Positions 1 through 6,280 are shown, counted from the first letter of the stretch. The stretch: DNA of 6,280 nt from Candidatus Gastranaerophilales bacterium (GCA_900770525.1 CAAHDT010000045.1:1-6280), one strand, 5' to 3'. The notes: generated by a model not told the origin, from the sequence alone. Numbers and translations: made by a program.

Positions 1-52
1 CGAAAACCGCTCTATGACTGGTTTTCAGCGTTTTCTTAATTAATTTTATCAT
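1..52 (-). CDS. N-terminus of an unidentified protein, cut by the left edge
   Basis: An ATG at 52-50 opens a frame that stays open to the edge: 17 codons reading MIKLIKKTLKTSHRAVF. It is credited as a real start because GGAGG lies 7 nt upstream (60-64), and a near-consensus promoter (143-171) on the same strand precedes it. The N-terminus is very basic (four Lys in the first ten residues, plus His and Arg later). That would suit a cytoplasmic protein, or a membrane protein whose first hydrophobic segment begins just past the edge. No family can be named from 17 residues. The gene is divergent from tyrS, so it is not part of that operon. Confidence 0.65.
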   Translation of the reverse strand, partial: MIKLIKKTLKTSHRAVF

Positions 53-59
53 TCTTAAT

Positions 60-64
60 CCTCC
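60..64 (-). promoter_or_regulatory. Ribosome binding site of the left-edge gene
   Basis: The minus strand reads GGAGG with a 7-nt spacer (ATTAAGA) to the ATG at 52. This is a perfect Shine-Dalgarno core at the best distance. It is the main reason to accept the truncated frame as a gene. Confidence 0.7.
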
Positions 65-89
65 GGTTTCCATTTCTACATTTTTGTCC

Positions 90-111
90 GTTATACGCCC
101 TCGCGTTAAAC
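90..111 (-). promoter_or_regulatory. Possible hairpin in the leader of the left-edge gene
   Basis: The minus-strand leader contains GTTTAACGC and GCGTATAAC separated by the four bases GAGG. They pair as four base pairs next to the loop, a symmetric two-base internal mismatch, then three more pairs. The hairpin sits in a leader of about 84 nt, between the promoter (143-171) and the ribosome binding site (60-64). It could affect translation or mRNA stability. It matches no riboswitch class I recognise, and a seven-pair interrupted stem can arise by chance. Confidence 0.3.
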
Positions 112-142
112 AGCACTCTACATTAAATTATATCTTAATACC

Positions 143-171
143 ATTATAACCTATCTTTCCAACTTTTGCAA
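143..171 (-). promoter_or_regulatory. Sigma-70-type promoter of the left-edge gene
   Basis: On the minus strand, TTGCAA (171-166) and TATAAT (148-143) are separated by exactly 17 nt. The -10 box is a perfect consensus match and the -35 box matches four of six positions. Transcription would begin near 136, giving a leader of about 84 nt before the ATG at 52. It is the best promoter match in the window. Confidence 0.65.
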
Positions 172-222
172 TAATTATACTCACAATTTAAATAATATTT
201 TATTTAACAAATCTCTTCGCAT

Positions 223-250
223 TTGAAAAGAATTTTGTTTTTGGTAAAAT
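223..250 (+). promoter_or_regulatory. Probable promoter of tyrS-cysE
   Basis: TTGAAA (223-228) and TAAAAT (245-250) are separated by 16 nt. Each box is close to the sigma-70 consensus. Transcription would start near 257, leaving about 18 nt before the tyrS ATG. That is enough for the ribosome binding site but far too short for a T-box or other leader control of the synthetase. Confidence 0.5.
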
Positions 251-261
251 CAAAGTTAAAT

Positions 262-267
262 AAGGAG
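262..267 (+). promoter_or_regulatory. Ribosome binding site of tyrS
   Basis: AAGGAG is placed 7 nt before the ATG at 275. It fixes that ATG as the tyrS start. Confidence 0.8.
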
Positions 268-274
268 AAAAATT

Positions 275-1498
275 ATGGTAGAAATAAGACAAGAATTTAT
301 AGACCAAGCAAAAAGATTAGCTAGAAGTACAGAAGTTTTACCCGGTGGAATTGAAGAACTTGCCGTAAAATTGCAACACGCGCACGACACAAACACTCCG
401 CTAAGAGTAAAACTCGGAATGGATCCAACTCGTCCGGACTTGCACCTTGGGCACACCGTTGTAATGAGAAAACTTAAAGAATTTCAAAAACTCGGTCATA
501 AAATTGTCTTAATCGTAGGTGGAGCAACTGCAATGGTTGGTGACCCTTCCGGAAAATCCGAAACAAGACCATCCTTGACAAAAGAACAAGTTGCAGAAAA
601 CGCTAAATCTTATTTTGAACAAATGTCAAAAGTTGTGGACGTTACAAAAGCCGAAGTAACAAACAATGCGGATTGGTTACACAAAATGAGCTTTGTTGAA
701 TTGTTAAAATTATCGGCACAAATAACCGTCGCTCAAATGATGACAAGAGATGATTTTGCTAAACGCTACGCAGAAGGCAGACCAATCTCTGTTCACGAAT
801 TTTTCTACCCACTAATGCAAGCATACGATTCAGTTGTAATTGATGCCGATATTGAATTAGGTGGCACAGACCAAAGATTTAACACCCTTTTAGGCAGAGA
901 TATCCAAGCCGCTTACGGCAAAAAATACCCTCAAATGGTTATGCTCCTACCGCTACTTGAAGGTACTGACGGCGTCGTAAAAATGTCTAAAACTTATCCT
1001 GAACACTGTATTTCATTGACAGATAGTGCAAAAGATATGTTTGGCAAATTAATGAGTATTCCTGACACATTAATCACAAGATACTATGAATTACTAACTG
1101 ATATTTCTGACGAAGAATTAAAATCCATTGATGAAAGTATTAAATCAAATTCCATCAACCCTCGTGATATTAAACTTAAATTAGCACACACAATTACAGA
1201 AGAATATCACGGCAAAGACGACGCGGACAAAGCTCAAGCCGAATTTATCAACGTTGTATCAAACAAGGGCATTCCGGAAGATATTGCAGAGGTAAAAATC
1301 GACTCAGGCAAAAGTATTATTGATGTACTTGTTGACTTGAAATTTGTACAAAGCCGCGGTGAAGCAAAACGTCTTATCCAAGGTGGCGGTGTTAAATTAG
1401 ACGGTGAAAAAATTTCTGATATGGCATATATTATAAACATCTCAGAACCTGTTGTTTTACAAGCAGGAAAGAGAAAATTTGCAAAATTAATAAAATAA
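275..1498 (+). CDS. tyrS: Tyrosyl-tRNA synthetase
   Basis: This cytoplasmic class I aminoacyl-tRNA synthetase activates tyrosine with ATP and loads it onto tRNA-Tyr. The 407 residues are full length for the family. Visible signatures are the HIGH-type motif HLGH at residues 57-60, following KLGMDPTRPD, and AMVGDPSGKSETRP at about 86-99. Next come HEFFYPLMQAYDS at 174-186 and ELGGTDQRFN, the tyrosine-pocket region, at 194-203. The KMSKS loop appears as KMSKT at 236-240. The C-terminus (about 346-406) is an S4 RNA-binding domain with the typical SRGEAKRLI and GGVKLDG stretches. These features place it in the TyrZ-like branch of bacterial TyrRS. A strong AAGGAG site supports the ATG start. It is the first gene of a pair with cysE, which begins 13 nt after its stop. 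The Thr in KMSKT is a conservative change seen in this family. Confidence 0.97.
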   Translation: MVEIRQEFIDQAKRLARSTEVLPGGIEELAVKLQHAHDTNTPLRVKLGMDPTRPDLHLGHTVVMRKLKEFQKLGHKIVLIVGGATAMVGDPSGKSETRPSLTKEQVAENAKSYFEQMSKVVDVTKAEVTNNADWLHKMSFVELLKLSAQITVAQMMTRDDFAKRYAEGRPISVHEFFYPLMQAYDSVVIDADIELGGTDQRFNTLLGRDIQAAYGKKYPQMVMLLPLLEGTDGVVKMSKTYPEHCISLTDSAKDMFGKLMSIPDTLITRYYELLTDISDEELKSIDESIKSNSINPRDIKLKLAHTITEEYHGKDDADKAQAEFINVVSNKGIPEDIAEVKIDSGKSIIDVLVDLKFVQSRGEAKRLIQGGGVKLDGEKISDMAYIINISEPVVLQAGKRKFAKLIK

Positions 1499-1511
1499 TA
1501 AGGCTTAAACA

Positions 1512-2159
1512 ATGCTAAATGTGTTAAAAAGAGGCATAACAAAAGTAAAAGAAGACATTCAGGTAATCTATGAAAAAGACCCTGCCGCAACTAATTTGTT
1601 AGAAGTTATCTTGTGTTATCCGGGGTTACACGCTCTAATTGCATACAGATTAGCTCATAGGCTTTACAAATGGCATATACCGTTAATTCCAAGAATAATG
1701 TCATACATAACGAGAATAATAACAGGTATAGAAATCCACCCTGCGGCAAAAATTGGCAGAAGATTTTTTATCGACCACGGAGAAGGCGTTGTAATAGGTG
1801 CAACAACAATCATTGGTGATGACGTGTTAATCTACCAACAAGTTACACTTGGCGGAACAGGAAAAGAACAAGGCAAACGCCACCCAACATTAGGGAATGG
1901 CGTAATTGTTGGTGCCGGCGCAAAAGTTTTAGGAAACATAACACTGGGTGATTACGTAAGAGTCGGAGCGGGCTCCGTTGTGGTGGAAGATGTTCCGGAA
2001 TATTCAACTGTAATAGGAATCCCCGGAAGAATTGTGAAACGTAAACTTCGAGATAAAAACGGAGTCTTAATGCACAACCGAATTCCTGACCCGATAAAAT
2101 GCGAAATTAACCGACTTAAATACGAACTCCAAGACATTAAAGAAAAACTCGGGGAATGA
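1512..2159 (+). CDS. cysE: Serine O-acetyltransferase, short type
   Basis: The enzyme transfers an acetyl group from acetyl-CoA to L-serine, giving O-acetylserine, the committed step of cysteine synthesis. It acts in the cytoplasm. At 215 residues it belongs to the short form known from Bacillus and many anaerobes, lacking most of the N-terminal helical region of E. coli CysE (273 residues). A short helical part (1-70) precedes the left-handed beta-helix of hexapeptide repeats (about 72-178). Landmarks are IHPAAKIG (75-82), the catalytic His89 in FIDHGEG, GGTGK (114-118) and His124 in KRHPT. Glu74 stands where E. coli has Asp143, as is common in the short form. The tail (192-215) is charged and probably helical, and it lacks the terminal Ile through which CysE usually binds CysK. 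Stable cysteine-synthase complex formation is therefore doubtful. A weak AAGG (1500-1503) lies 8 nt before the ATG. The gene is probably co-transcribed with tyrS. Confidence 0.95.
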   Translation: MLNVLKRGITKVKEDIQVIYEKDPAATNLLEVILCYPGLHALIAYRLAHRLYKWHIPLIPRIMSYITRIITGIEIHPAAKIGRRFFIDHGEGVVIGATTIIGDDVLIYQQVTLGGTGKEQGKRHPTLGNGVIVGAGAKVLGNITLGDYVRVGAGSVVVEDVPEYSTVIGIPGRIVKRKLRDKNGVLMHNRIPDPIKCEINRLKYELQDIKEKLGE

Positions 2160-2194
2160 TTCCATTTTATAAATTTACAGTATTTTACGTTATA

Positions 2195-3283
2195 TTATTG
2201 CTTATTACTTAATTTGTCAGTTATTTTTGAATAAATATATTTTTGAATATTACCTAAATATGTTGTAATCAAAACTACCACTACAAAATATAGATATGTC
2301 GTTTGCACAGGATTAAAAATTGTATAAATTTTATCATTACTAAAGTCTATATGAACATGGTTAAAATGACAAAGCAAAATTGTGATTAAAAACATTACTA
2401 AAACGTGATTAGCCATTATGTGATACGTATTATTACCAATATCTTTTAATAATTTAATATCCTTAAAATAATTGTATGTAACCTCTATAAAAAATAACGA
2501 AAACCAAATTCCAGTTAACGCTGTTAAAACAGGTACAATTAATTGGTCATCAAATCTCCCCCAAACAAGGACATAACTTAAGCCTATCCCATGTTCAGGA
2601 CTAAAATCTCGATTAAACAACCACATAACAGATTGAAAAACTAAAATAACACCTAAATATTTAGGTAGAAATATGTTGATATTATCTTTAATATATTTGG
2701 TATAAAAATATCCAATATAAACAAAAAATAGCGAAAACATCAGTTTCATCAATATTAAACTTCCGGTTGAATTTCCTAAAAATTTAAATAATGGAATCGC
2801 CCCAAACCCCATAACTGTAAATATACCTAATTTAAACCATTTGTCCGGAGTTTTATTCAAAAACTTCATCAATAAAACAAAAGTACAGAGTGTTAAAAAC
2901 AATTGAGGAACAAACCAAAGCGGTGCGCACAATAAAAGTTGGTGCCCATTTATAAAAGGGGTTACAAAAAAGCTCTTTAATGAAATCTTATCCCCCAAAA
3001 ATACACCGCTATGTTTATATAAAAAATAAGTTATCAAAAGATAAGCTAATTCATAACAAAAATAAGGGATTAACAACGATTTTATTCTTTTGTGAAAATA
3101 AGTTTTTATGTCATTTATATATTTTTCTTTAAATAACATGCCTGATATAAAGAAAAACAAAGCCAGCTGAAAAGAATATGGCGGAAACATCCCAAACAAA
3201 GAAAACTCTAAATGCCCTGAAACAACAAGAATTATTGCTAACGCTTTAAGCAAATTTACTTTATTAGAAAAAACTTTATCCAT
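2195..3283 (-). CDS. Membrane acyltransferase-3 family protein (OafA/WecH/fucose O-acetylase-like)
   Basis: This 362-residue multi-pass inner-membrane protein has about ten hydrophobic segments. Family members move acetyl, succinyl or other acyl groups onto sugars of polysaccharides, lipopolysaccharide, peptidoglycan or periplasmic glucans. Family signatures seen are SGH at 22-24 (the conserved His of the first membrane helix), LFFFISGMLFK at 42-52, the cytoplasmic HKRIKSLLIPYF at 64-75, and PLWFVP at 121-126. GNNTYHIMANH at 283-293 comes before the last helices. The short first segment and FISGMLFK resemble the fucose 4-O-acetylase-like subgroup, but the acceptor cannot be read from sequence. 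The ATG at 3283 is preceded by only a weak purine-rich site. It begins 16 nt after the GH13 stop with no terminator between, so it is the last gene of that operon, and it converges on cysE. It is strongly AT-rich (23% G+C in 2341-2400, counted), partly because of its Phe, Ile, Leu and Lys content. Confidence 0.88.
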   Translation of the reverse strand: MDKVFSNKVNLLKALAIILVVSGHLEFSLFGMFPPYSFQLALFFFISGMLFKEKYINDIKTYFHKRIKSLLIPYFCYELAYLLITYFLYKHSGVFLGDKISLKSFFVTPFINGHQLLLCAPLWFVPQLFLTLCTFVLLMKFLNKTPDKWFKLGIFTVMGFGAIPLFKFLGNSTGSLILMKLMFSLFFVYIGYFYTKYIKDNINIFLPKYLGVILVFQSVMWLFNRDFSPEHGIGLSYVLVWGRFDDQLIVPVLTALTGIWFSLFFIEVTYNYFKDIKLLKDIGNNTYHIMANHVLVMFLITILLCHFNHVHIDFSNDKIYTIFNPVQTTYLYFVVVVLITTYLGNIQKYIYSKITDKLSNKQ

Positions 3284-3299
3284 TTATTACACACTTTCT

Positions 3300-5345
3300 T
3301 CAATTTGGGGTTACATCTAACCATAAAGCCTGATATGGAGATAATCTTAAGTGCATTGTTTTATTCTTCAAAGAAACATTAACCTTTATATTATCACCAT
3401 TAATTAAGTTTTTTAATCTTGTTATATTACCATCATTTTTTAAAATAATATCTATTGGCAATGTAATATCGGCATATAATTTTTCTTTTGACAAATTATT
3501 TATCACAAGAATTTGCTGATTTTTATTTTTCCTCAAATATGCAAAATTACTTTTTGACTTAGTCGGCAACAATTCAAAATTGCCATCAACCATTACCGGA
3601 AGAGATTTTCTCACCTTAATTAAATTGTGCACCTTACTATAAACTTGAGAATTAAACCTGTAATATCCTTGTGTTGAACCGTAAAATAATTTTGCAGATA
3701 CTTTTCCCCTATTAATATCCCTTGAATCAAATACAGAAAGCAGATTTGCAATCTTATTTCTTGAGCGGATTAATGCAGATTTTTTTGCATTTTCGTAATT
3801 GTTAGTTACACCTACTTCATCACCATAGTAAATAATAGGGATTCCCGGAAGTGAAAAAAGAATTGAGTATGCAACTTCAATACGATTAGGATTTTTATCT
3901 AAAAAGTTCGCAAGTCTGCCACTTATTCCAAACCCTTTTCTAAATTCAATCCCTTTTTTAATCAAATCATCATAAACAATTTTTCGTACTTCCGGACTTA
4001 CCATCTCTAAAGTCAATTCGTCATGCACCCTGAGAAACACTCCCCAAGCAGTACTTTTTGGTGTTTGCGGAGTATTTTTATAGGCATCAATAAAATATTT
4101 CTTGTCCTCTGTAACTAATGTTGCCCAAATTGCAGGCATATATGGAAAATGATAAGCAATCTGGGCTTCGTTCGTTCTTTTTATGGTTTTGATTTCATCA
4201 TTAATTTGAATATCAACTTCTCTTTCTTTGCCATAATATGGCAAAATGTCCTTAGGTTGCTGACAAGCTTCGACTTGCATTACACTGGAAGGGGAAGTTA
4301 ATTGAATGTAATCACTTAATATTTTAATAACAGAATGGGTTCTGGGTAAATTTTCAGCACTCGTACCTTTTTCTTTTATTAAGTAAGGAATAGCATCCAT
4401 CCTAAAAATATCAATACCTAAATTGGTCCAATTAGTAATCGTATCTAACGCATAATATAAAACATCAGGATTTTCCCAATTTATATCAAGTTGAAATGGA
4501 TAAAAAGTATGATATAAATAATAATCTTTACCATTAACTGTAACTTTTCTATAATTATTTTCTACATTTTCAGGGAAAATTAGTCTGCGCTTAGATATTT
4601 TTCCGTCGTCTTCCGTGTATTCTACAATCGTGCCAAGTTTTTCATCTTGATACTTTTTATACTTTGGTTCTTTATCCGTATAAATAAAATACTGTAAAGC
4701 GCTTTCATCACCTTGTTCCAACCTTTTAAACCACTCGTGCTCAGAAGAAAAATGGTTTAGCACTAAATCTGCTTTTATCTTAAATCCACATTCTTTAGCT
4801 TGTTTTACAAAAGAGCTAAACTCTTTCATTCCTCCCAAATCTTGTCTTACACTTTTTGGGTTTTTGACATCAAATCCGGCATCTTTCATTGGACTATCCG
4901 CAAACGGAAGCATATATAAAGTTGTAACACCTAAATCTTTTAAATAATTTAACATCTGAGTTGTATCTTTAAATGTATTAGATTTATCTTGCTGAACAAC
5001 ACCAAATTGGTCTACGTAAAACATATAGATAATTTCATTTTTATACCAATCTGAACTTCTGGTTAAATCTTGCTGTTTCAATTCCGCCGGTCTTGATTTA
5101 ATAGATGCTATCACTTTTTCAATTATAGTTGCATAAATTTTATCAACATTTTCTTTGCCATAAACATCTTCAATGGCATCTTTTAGTTCCTTTGAAATTT
5201 TACTATCTATTTTATATTCAACATTAAATTGTGTTGAAGTATTAACTCCGTTTTGTTTATCAAAATTGACGACATCCGCTTCAGCATAACAAAAATTATT
5301 CAACAACAATGAAATTAAAAATACTTGTATCAACAATCTTTTCAT
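3300..5345 (-). CDS. Secreted GH13 alpha-amylase family enzyme, trehalose-synthase-like
   Basis: This is an alpha-glucoside hydrolase or transglycosylase of 681 residues from the chosen ATG. Residues 1-23 form a Sec signal peptide (MKRLL, hydrophobic core, AEA before the likely cleavage at 23/24), so it should act outside the cytoplasm. The catalytic (beta/alpha)8 barrel starts near residue 100 (WYKNEIIYMFYVDQFG). All four GH13 regions are intact: DLVLNH (193-198), GIDIFRMDA (310-318, nucleophile Asp317), QVEA with acid/base Glu359, and VHDE (440-443, Asp442). NHFSSEHEWF, PYLIKEKGTSAENLP, HDELTLEMV and LFSLPGIPIIYYGDE closely follow trehalose synthase. However, the RTPMQW-type motif of that group is absent, and DSRDINRG (540-547) occupies the region after the YYGDE strand. 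Residues from about 580 look like the C-terminal beta domain. There is no maltokinase domain. An extra mostly helical stretch (24-99) precedes the barrel. An in-frame GTG at 5378 would add 11 residues, but the ATG at 5345 puts the signal peptide first. Neither has a clear Shine-Dalgarno site. Substrate is uncertain: maltose, trehalose or malto-oligosaccharides are possible. Confidence 0.9.
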   Translation of the reverse strand: MKRLLIQVFLISLLLNNFCYAEADVVNFDKQNGVNTSTQFNVEYKIDSKISKELKDAIEDVYGKENVDKIYATIIEKVIASIKSRPAELKQQDLTRSSDWYKNEIIYMFYVDQFGVVQQDKSNTFKDTTQMLNYLKDLGVTTLYMLPFADSPMKDAGFDVKNPKSVRQDLGGMKEFSSFVKQAKECGFKIKADLVLNHFSSEHEWFKRLEQGDESALQYFIYTDKEPKYKKYQDEKLGTIVEYTEDDGKISKRRLIFPENVENNYRKVTVNGKDYYLYHTFYPFQLDINWENPDVLYYALDTITNWTNLGIDIFRMDAIPYLIKEKGTSAENLPRTHSVIKILSDYIQLTSPSSVMQVEACQQPKDILPYYGKEREVDIQINDEIKTIKRTNEAQIAYHFPYMPAIWATLVTEDKKYFIDAYKNTPQTPKSTAWGVFLRVHDELTLEMVSPEVRKIVYDDLIKKGIEFRKGFGISGRLANFLDKNPNRIEVAYSILFSLPGIPIIYYGDEVGVTNNYENAKKSALIRSRNKIANLLSVFDSRDINRGKVSAKLFYGSTQGYYRFNSQVYSKVHNLIKVRKSLPVMVDGNFELLPTKSKSNFAYLRKNKNQQILVINNLSKEKLYADITLPIDIILKNDGNITRLKNLINGDNIKVNVSLKNKTMHLRLSPYQALWLDVTPN

Positions 5346-5445
5346 GAGCACATAATAGCATAAAAAATTAAATAACACATAAAAATTAATTCAAACTTAT
5401 TTTGCGAAAGTTACATAATTATGCACAAACACTTTACCTGAAAAT

Positions 5446-6011
5446 TTATTCATCTTGCACAATTTTTTTTAGAATTTTTGCAGGATTCCCAACAACTACG
5501 ACATTATCAGGCACATTTTTAGTAACAACACTCCCTGCTCCAACCACAACGCCGTTACCAATCGTTACGCCGGCAAGAACAACAACATTTCCACCGAACC
5601 AAACATTATTTCCAACTGTAATAGGTTTTGAGTATTCCAAACCTTCATTTCTTGTTTTTATATCAAGCGGATGTAATGCACAATAAAAACCACAATTTGG
5701 CCCAATAAATACATTATCTCCAAATTTTACTTTATTGCAATCTAAAATCGTCAAATTGTGATTAGAATAAAAGTTTTCTCCAATTTCAATATTATAACCA
5801 TAATCACAGATAAATGGCTGCTCTATTAAAAACTTTCCTTTTGTTGACGCTAAAATTTGCTTTAATAACCTACTTCTCTCTTCCAATTTTTCCGGTGAAA
5901 GTTGATTGTATTTATGACAAAGTTTTTACATTTTAAGCGTTCATTTATTAAAATCTCATCTTTGTCAGCATAATATAATAAACCGTTTAACATTTTTTCT
6001 TTTTCAAGCAT
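5446..6011 (-). pseudogene. Maltose/galactoside O-acetyltransferase-like gene, split by a one-base frameshift
   Basis: Hexapeptide-repeat acetyltransferase of the Maa/LacA/NodL group, which acetylates sugar hydroxyls using acetyl-CoA in the cytoplasm. The 3' frame (5886-5446, 146 residues from a TTG) carries the beta-helix: IEQPFICDYGYNIEIGENF, NLTILD, the catalytic His72 in LHPLD (codon 5673-5671), GLEYSKPI, NNVWFGG and GAGSVVTKNVPDN. The 5' frame starts at an ATG (6011) and encodes the missing N-terminal Mac domain, MLEKEKMLNGLLYYADKDEI then LINERLKCK, but drifts off frame and stops at 5862. The frames meet at an A5 run (T5 on the plus strand, 5923-5927). One extra A would continue RLKCK directly into KLCHKYNQLSPEKLEERS and give 188 residues, normal for the family. 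The upstream part of the 3' frame has a stop at 5928-5926 and no ATG. It is either a real disruption or a homopolymer sequencing error. GGGG lies about 8 nt before the ATG at 6011. The gene is 100 nt upstream of the GH13 gene, on the same strand. Confidence 0.85.
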
Positions 6012-6280
6012 TTTTAAACCCCATACTACTTAACAAATAAATTATATAACAAACTTATCTCATTATTTATTTTACATATATTCTAAATGAGGCTAGCACT
6101 GCCCCCCCCTTTACCCATACAACTTCCTCGCAGAGCTACAACCTAAATAATCAAATAAAAAAAGATTGTTATGACAAAATTTCTGAAATAATTAATTTGC
6201 TAAAACATTTAAAAGTATTTAACTACAAGTTTAAAAATATTGATAAAACCTTATTCAAAATTATTTGATAAAAGCCCCAG
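6012..6280. other. Right-edge region without a convincing gene
   Basis: Apart from the possible promoter at 6041-6069, nothing here is assignable. A patch at about 6089-6143 is clearly richer in G+C than its surroundings and contains eight consecutive C (6102-6109). A plus-strand frame is open from 6050 to its stop at 6266-6268 but has no ATG. Its second half reads like ordinary Lys/Ile/Leu-rich protein (NLNNQIKKD, then ISEIINLLKHLK). A short ATG frame at 6087-6146 (19 codons) enters the same C run in another phase. This may be a gene remnant or chance. No tRNA, repeat array or mobile-element end is visible. Confidence 0.5.
6041..6069 (-). promoter_or_regulatory. Possible promoter of the acetyltransferase-like gene
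   Basis: The minus strand has a perfect TATAAT (6046-6041). The best -35 match at 17-nt spacing is TAAATA (6069-6064), only three of six. Transcription would begin near 6034, about 23 nt before the ATG at 6011. In sequence this AT-rich a TATAAT is cheap, so the call rests mainly on its position. Confidence 0.35.

Noticed and set aside
2..26. Inverted repeat GAAAACC/GGTTTTC with an 11-nt loop
   Set aside because: It lies inside the start of the left-edge coding frame and is not followed by a T run in either direction. It is probably a by-product of the codons.
172..274. T-box or other tRNA-sensing leader upstream of tyrS
   Set aside because: The likely promoter leaves only about 18 nt of leader, and there is no T-box consensus or terminator stem.
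1234..1590. Minus-strand open frame of 118 codons across the tyrS end and cysE start
   Set aside because: It lies opposite two well-supported genes, has no ribosome binding site, and shows no recognisable domain.
2153..2163. Palindrome GGAATGATTCC at the convergent ends of cysE and the acyltransferase gene, as a bidirectional terminator
   Set aside because: The usable stem is only four base pairs with a three-base loop, and the T-rich stretches on either side are offset or interrupted. The gap between the two stops is 35 nt and holds no convincing intrinsic terminator.
5366..5394. Promoter directly upstream of the GH13 gene
   Set aside because: TTGAAT at 5394-5389 has only TTAATT at the right spacing for a -10 box. 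In sequence this AT-rich, that is not better than chance. The gene may have its own promoter in the 100-nt gap, but I cannot place it.
5402..5686. Plus-strand open frame of 94 codons antisense to the acetyltransferase-like gene
   Set aside because: It is Thr/Pro-rich low-complexity sequence mirroring the Gly/Val/Asn-rich hexapeptide repeats on the other strand, and it has no ribosome binding site. It is a shadow frame.
5915..5935. Programmed -1 ribosomal frameshift at the break in the acetyltransferase-like gene
   Set aside because: The in-phase heptamer is T AAA AAC. After slipping, the P-site tRNA would face TAA, a first-position mismatch, so it is not a good X XXY YYZ site. I saw no strong stimulatory hairpin or upstream Shine-Dalgarno-like element, and this family is not known to use frameshifting.

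Overview
The window is ordinary bacterial chromosome, AT-rich (roughly one third G+C by eye) and read with the standard bacterial code. Shine-Dalgarno sites and sigma-70-like promoters are visible. Nothing in it fixes the taxon. The class of tyrosyl-tRNA synthetase, the short serine acetyltransferase and the AT-rich coding would fit a gut-type lineage such as Gastranaerophilales/Vampirovibrionia, but that is a low-confidence guess.

Left part (1-2159). The first 17 codons of a minus-strand gene run off the left edge (1-52). It has a strong ribosome binding site, a near-consensus promoter at 143-171 and a leader of about 84 nt with a possible hairpin. Divergent from it is a plus-strand pair, tyrS (tyrosyl-tRNA synthetase, 275-1498) and cysE (serine O-acetyltransferase, 1512-2159). 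They are 13 nt apart and probably co-transcribed from a promoter at 223-250.

Right part (2195-6011, all minus strand, convergent with cysE). In transcription order this is a maltose/galactoside O-acetyltransferase-like gene (6011 to 5446), a secreted GH13 enzyme of the alpha-amylase/trehalose-synthase type (5345 to 3300), and a membrane acyltransferase-3 protein (3283 to 2195). The last two are 16 nt apart and almost certainly one operon. The first is 100 nt upstream of the GH13 gene. Taken together they suggest processing of alpha-glucosides plus O-acylation of a sugar or surface glycan, which is an inference from content and order only.

The main observation is that the maltose-acetyltransferase-like gene is broken by a one-base frameshift in a homopolymer. 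A caller would see only a 146-residue frame with a TTG start at 5886. The missing N-terminal domain is present in another frame and begins at an ATG at 6011. Adding one A to the A5 run at 5923-5927 restores a protein of 188 residues, the normal family length. The GH13 enzyme is also notable: it carries most trehalose-synthase signatures and all catalytic residues, but has a Sec signal peptide, an extra N-terminal helical segment, and lacks the usual RTPMQW-type motif.

The right end (6012-6280) has no convincing gene. It holds a probable promoter for the acetyltransferase-like gene, a locally G+C-rich patch with a C8 run, and a frame without an ATG that may be a remnant. I see no mobile element, CRISPR array, tRNA or rRNA.
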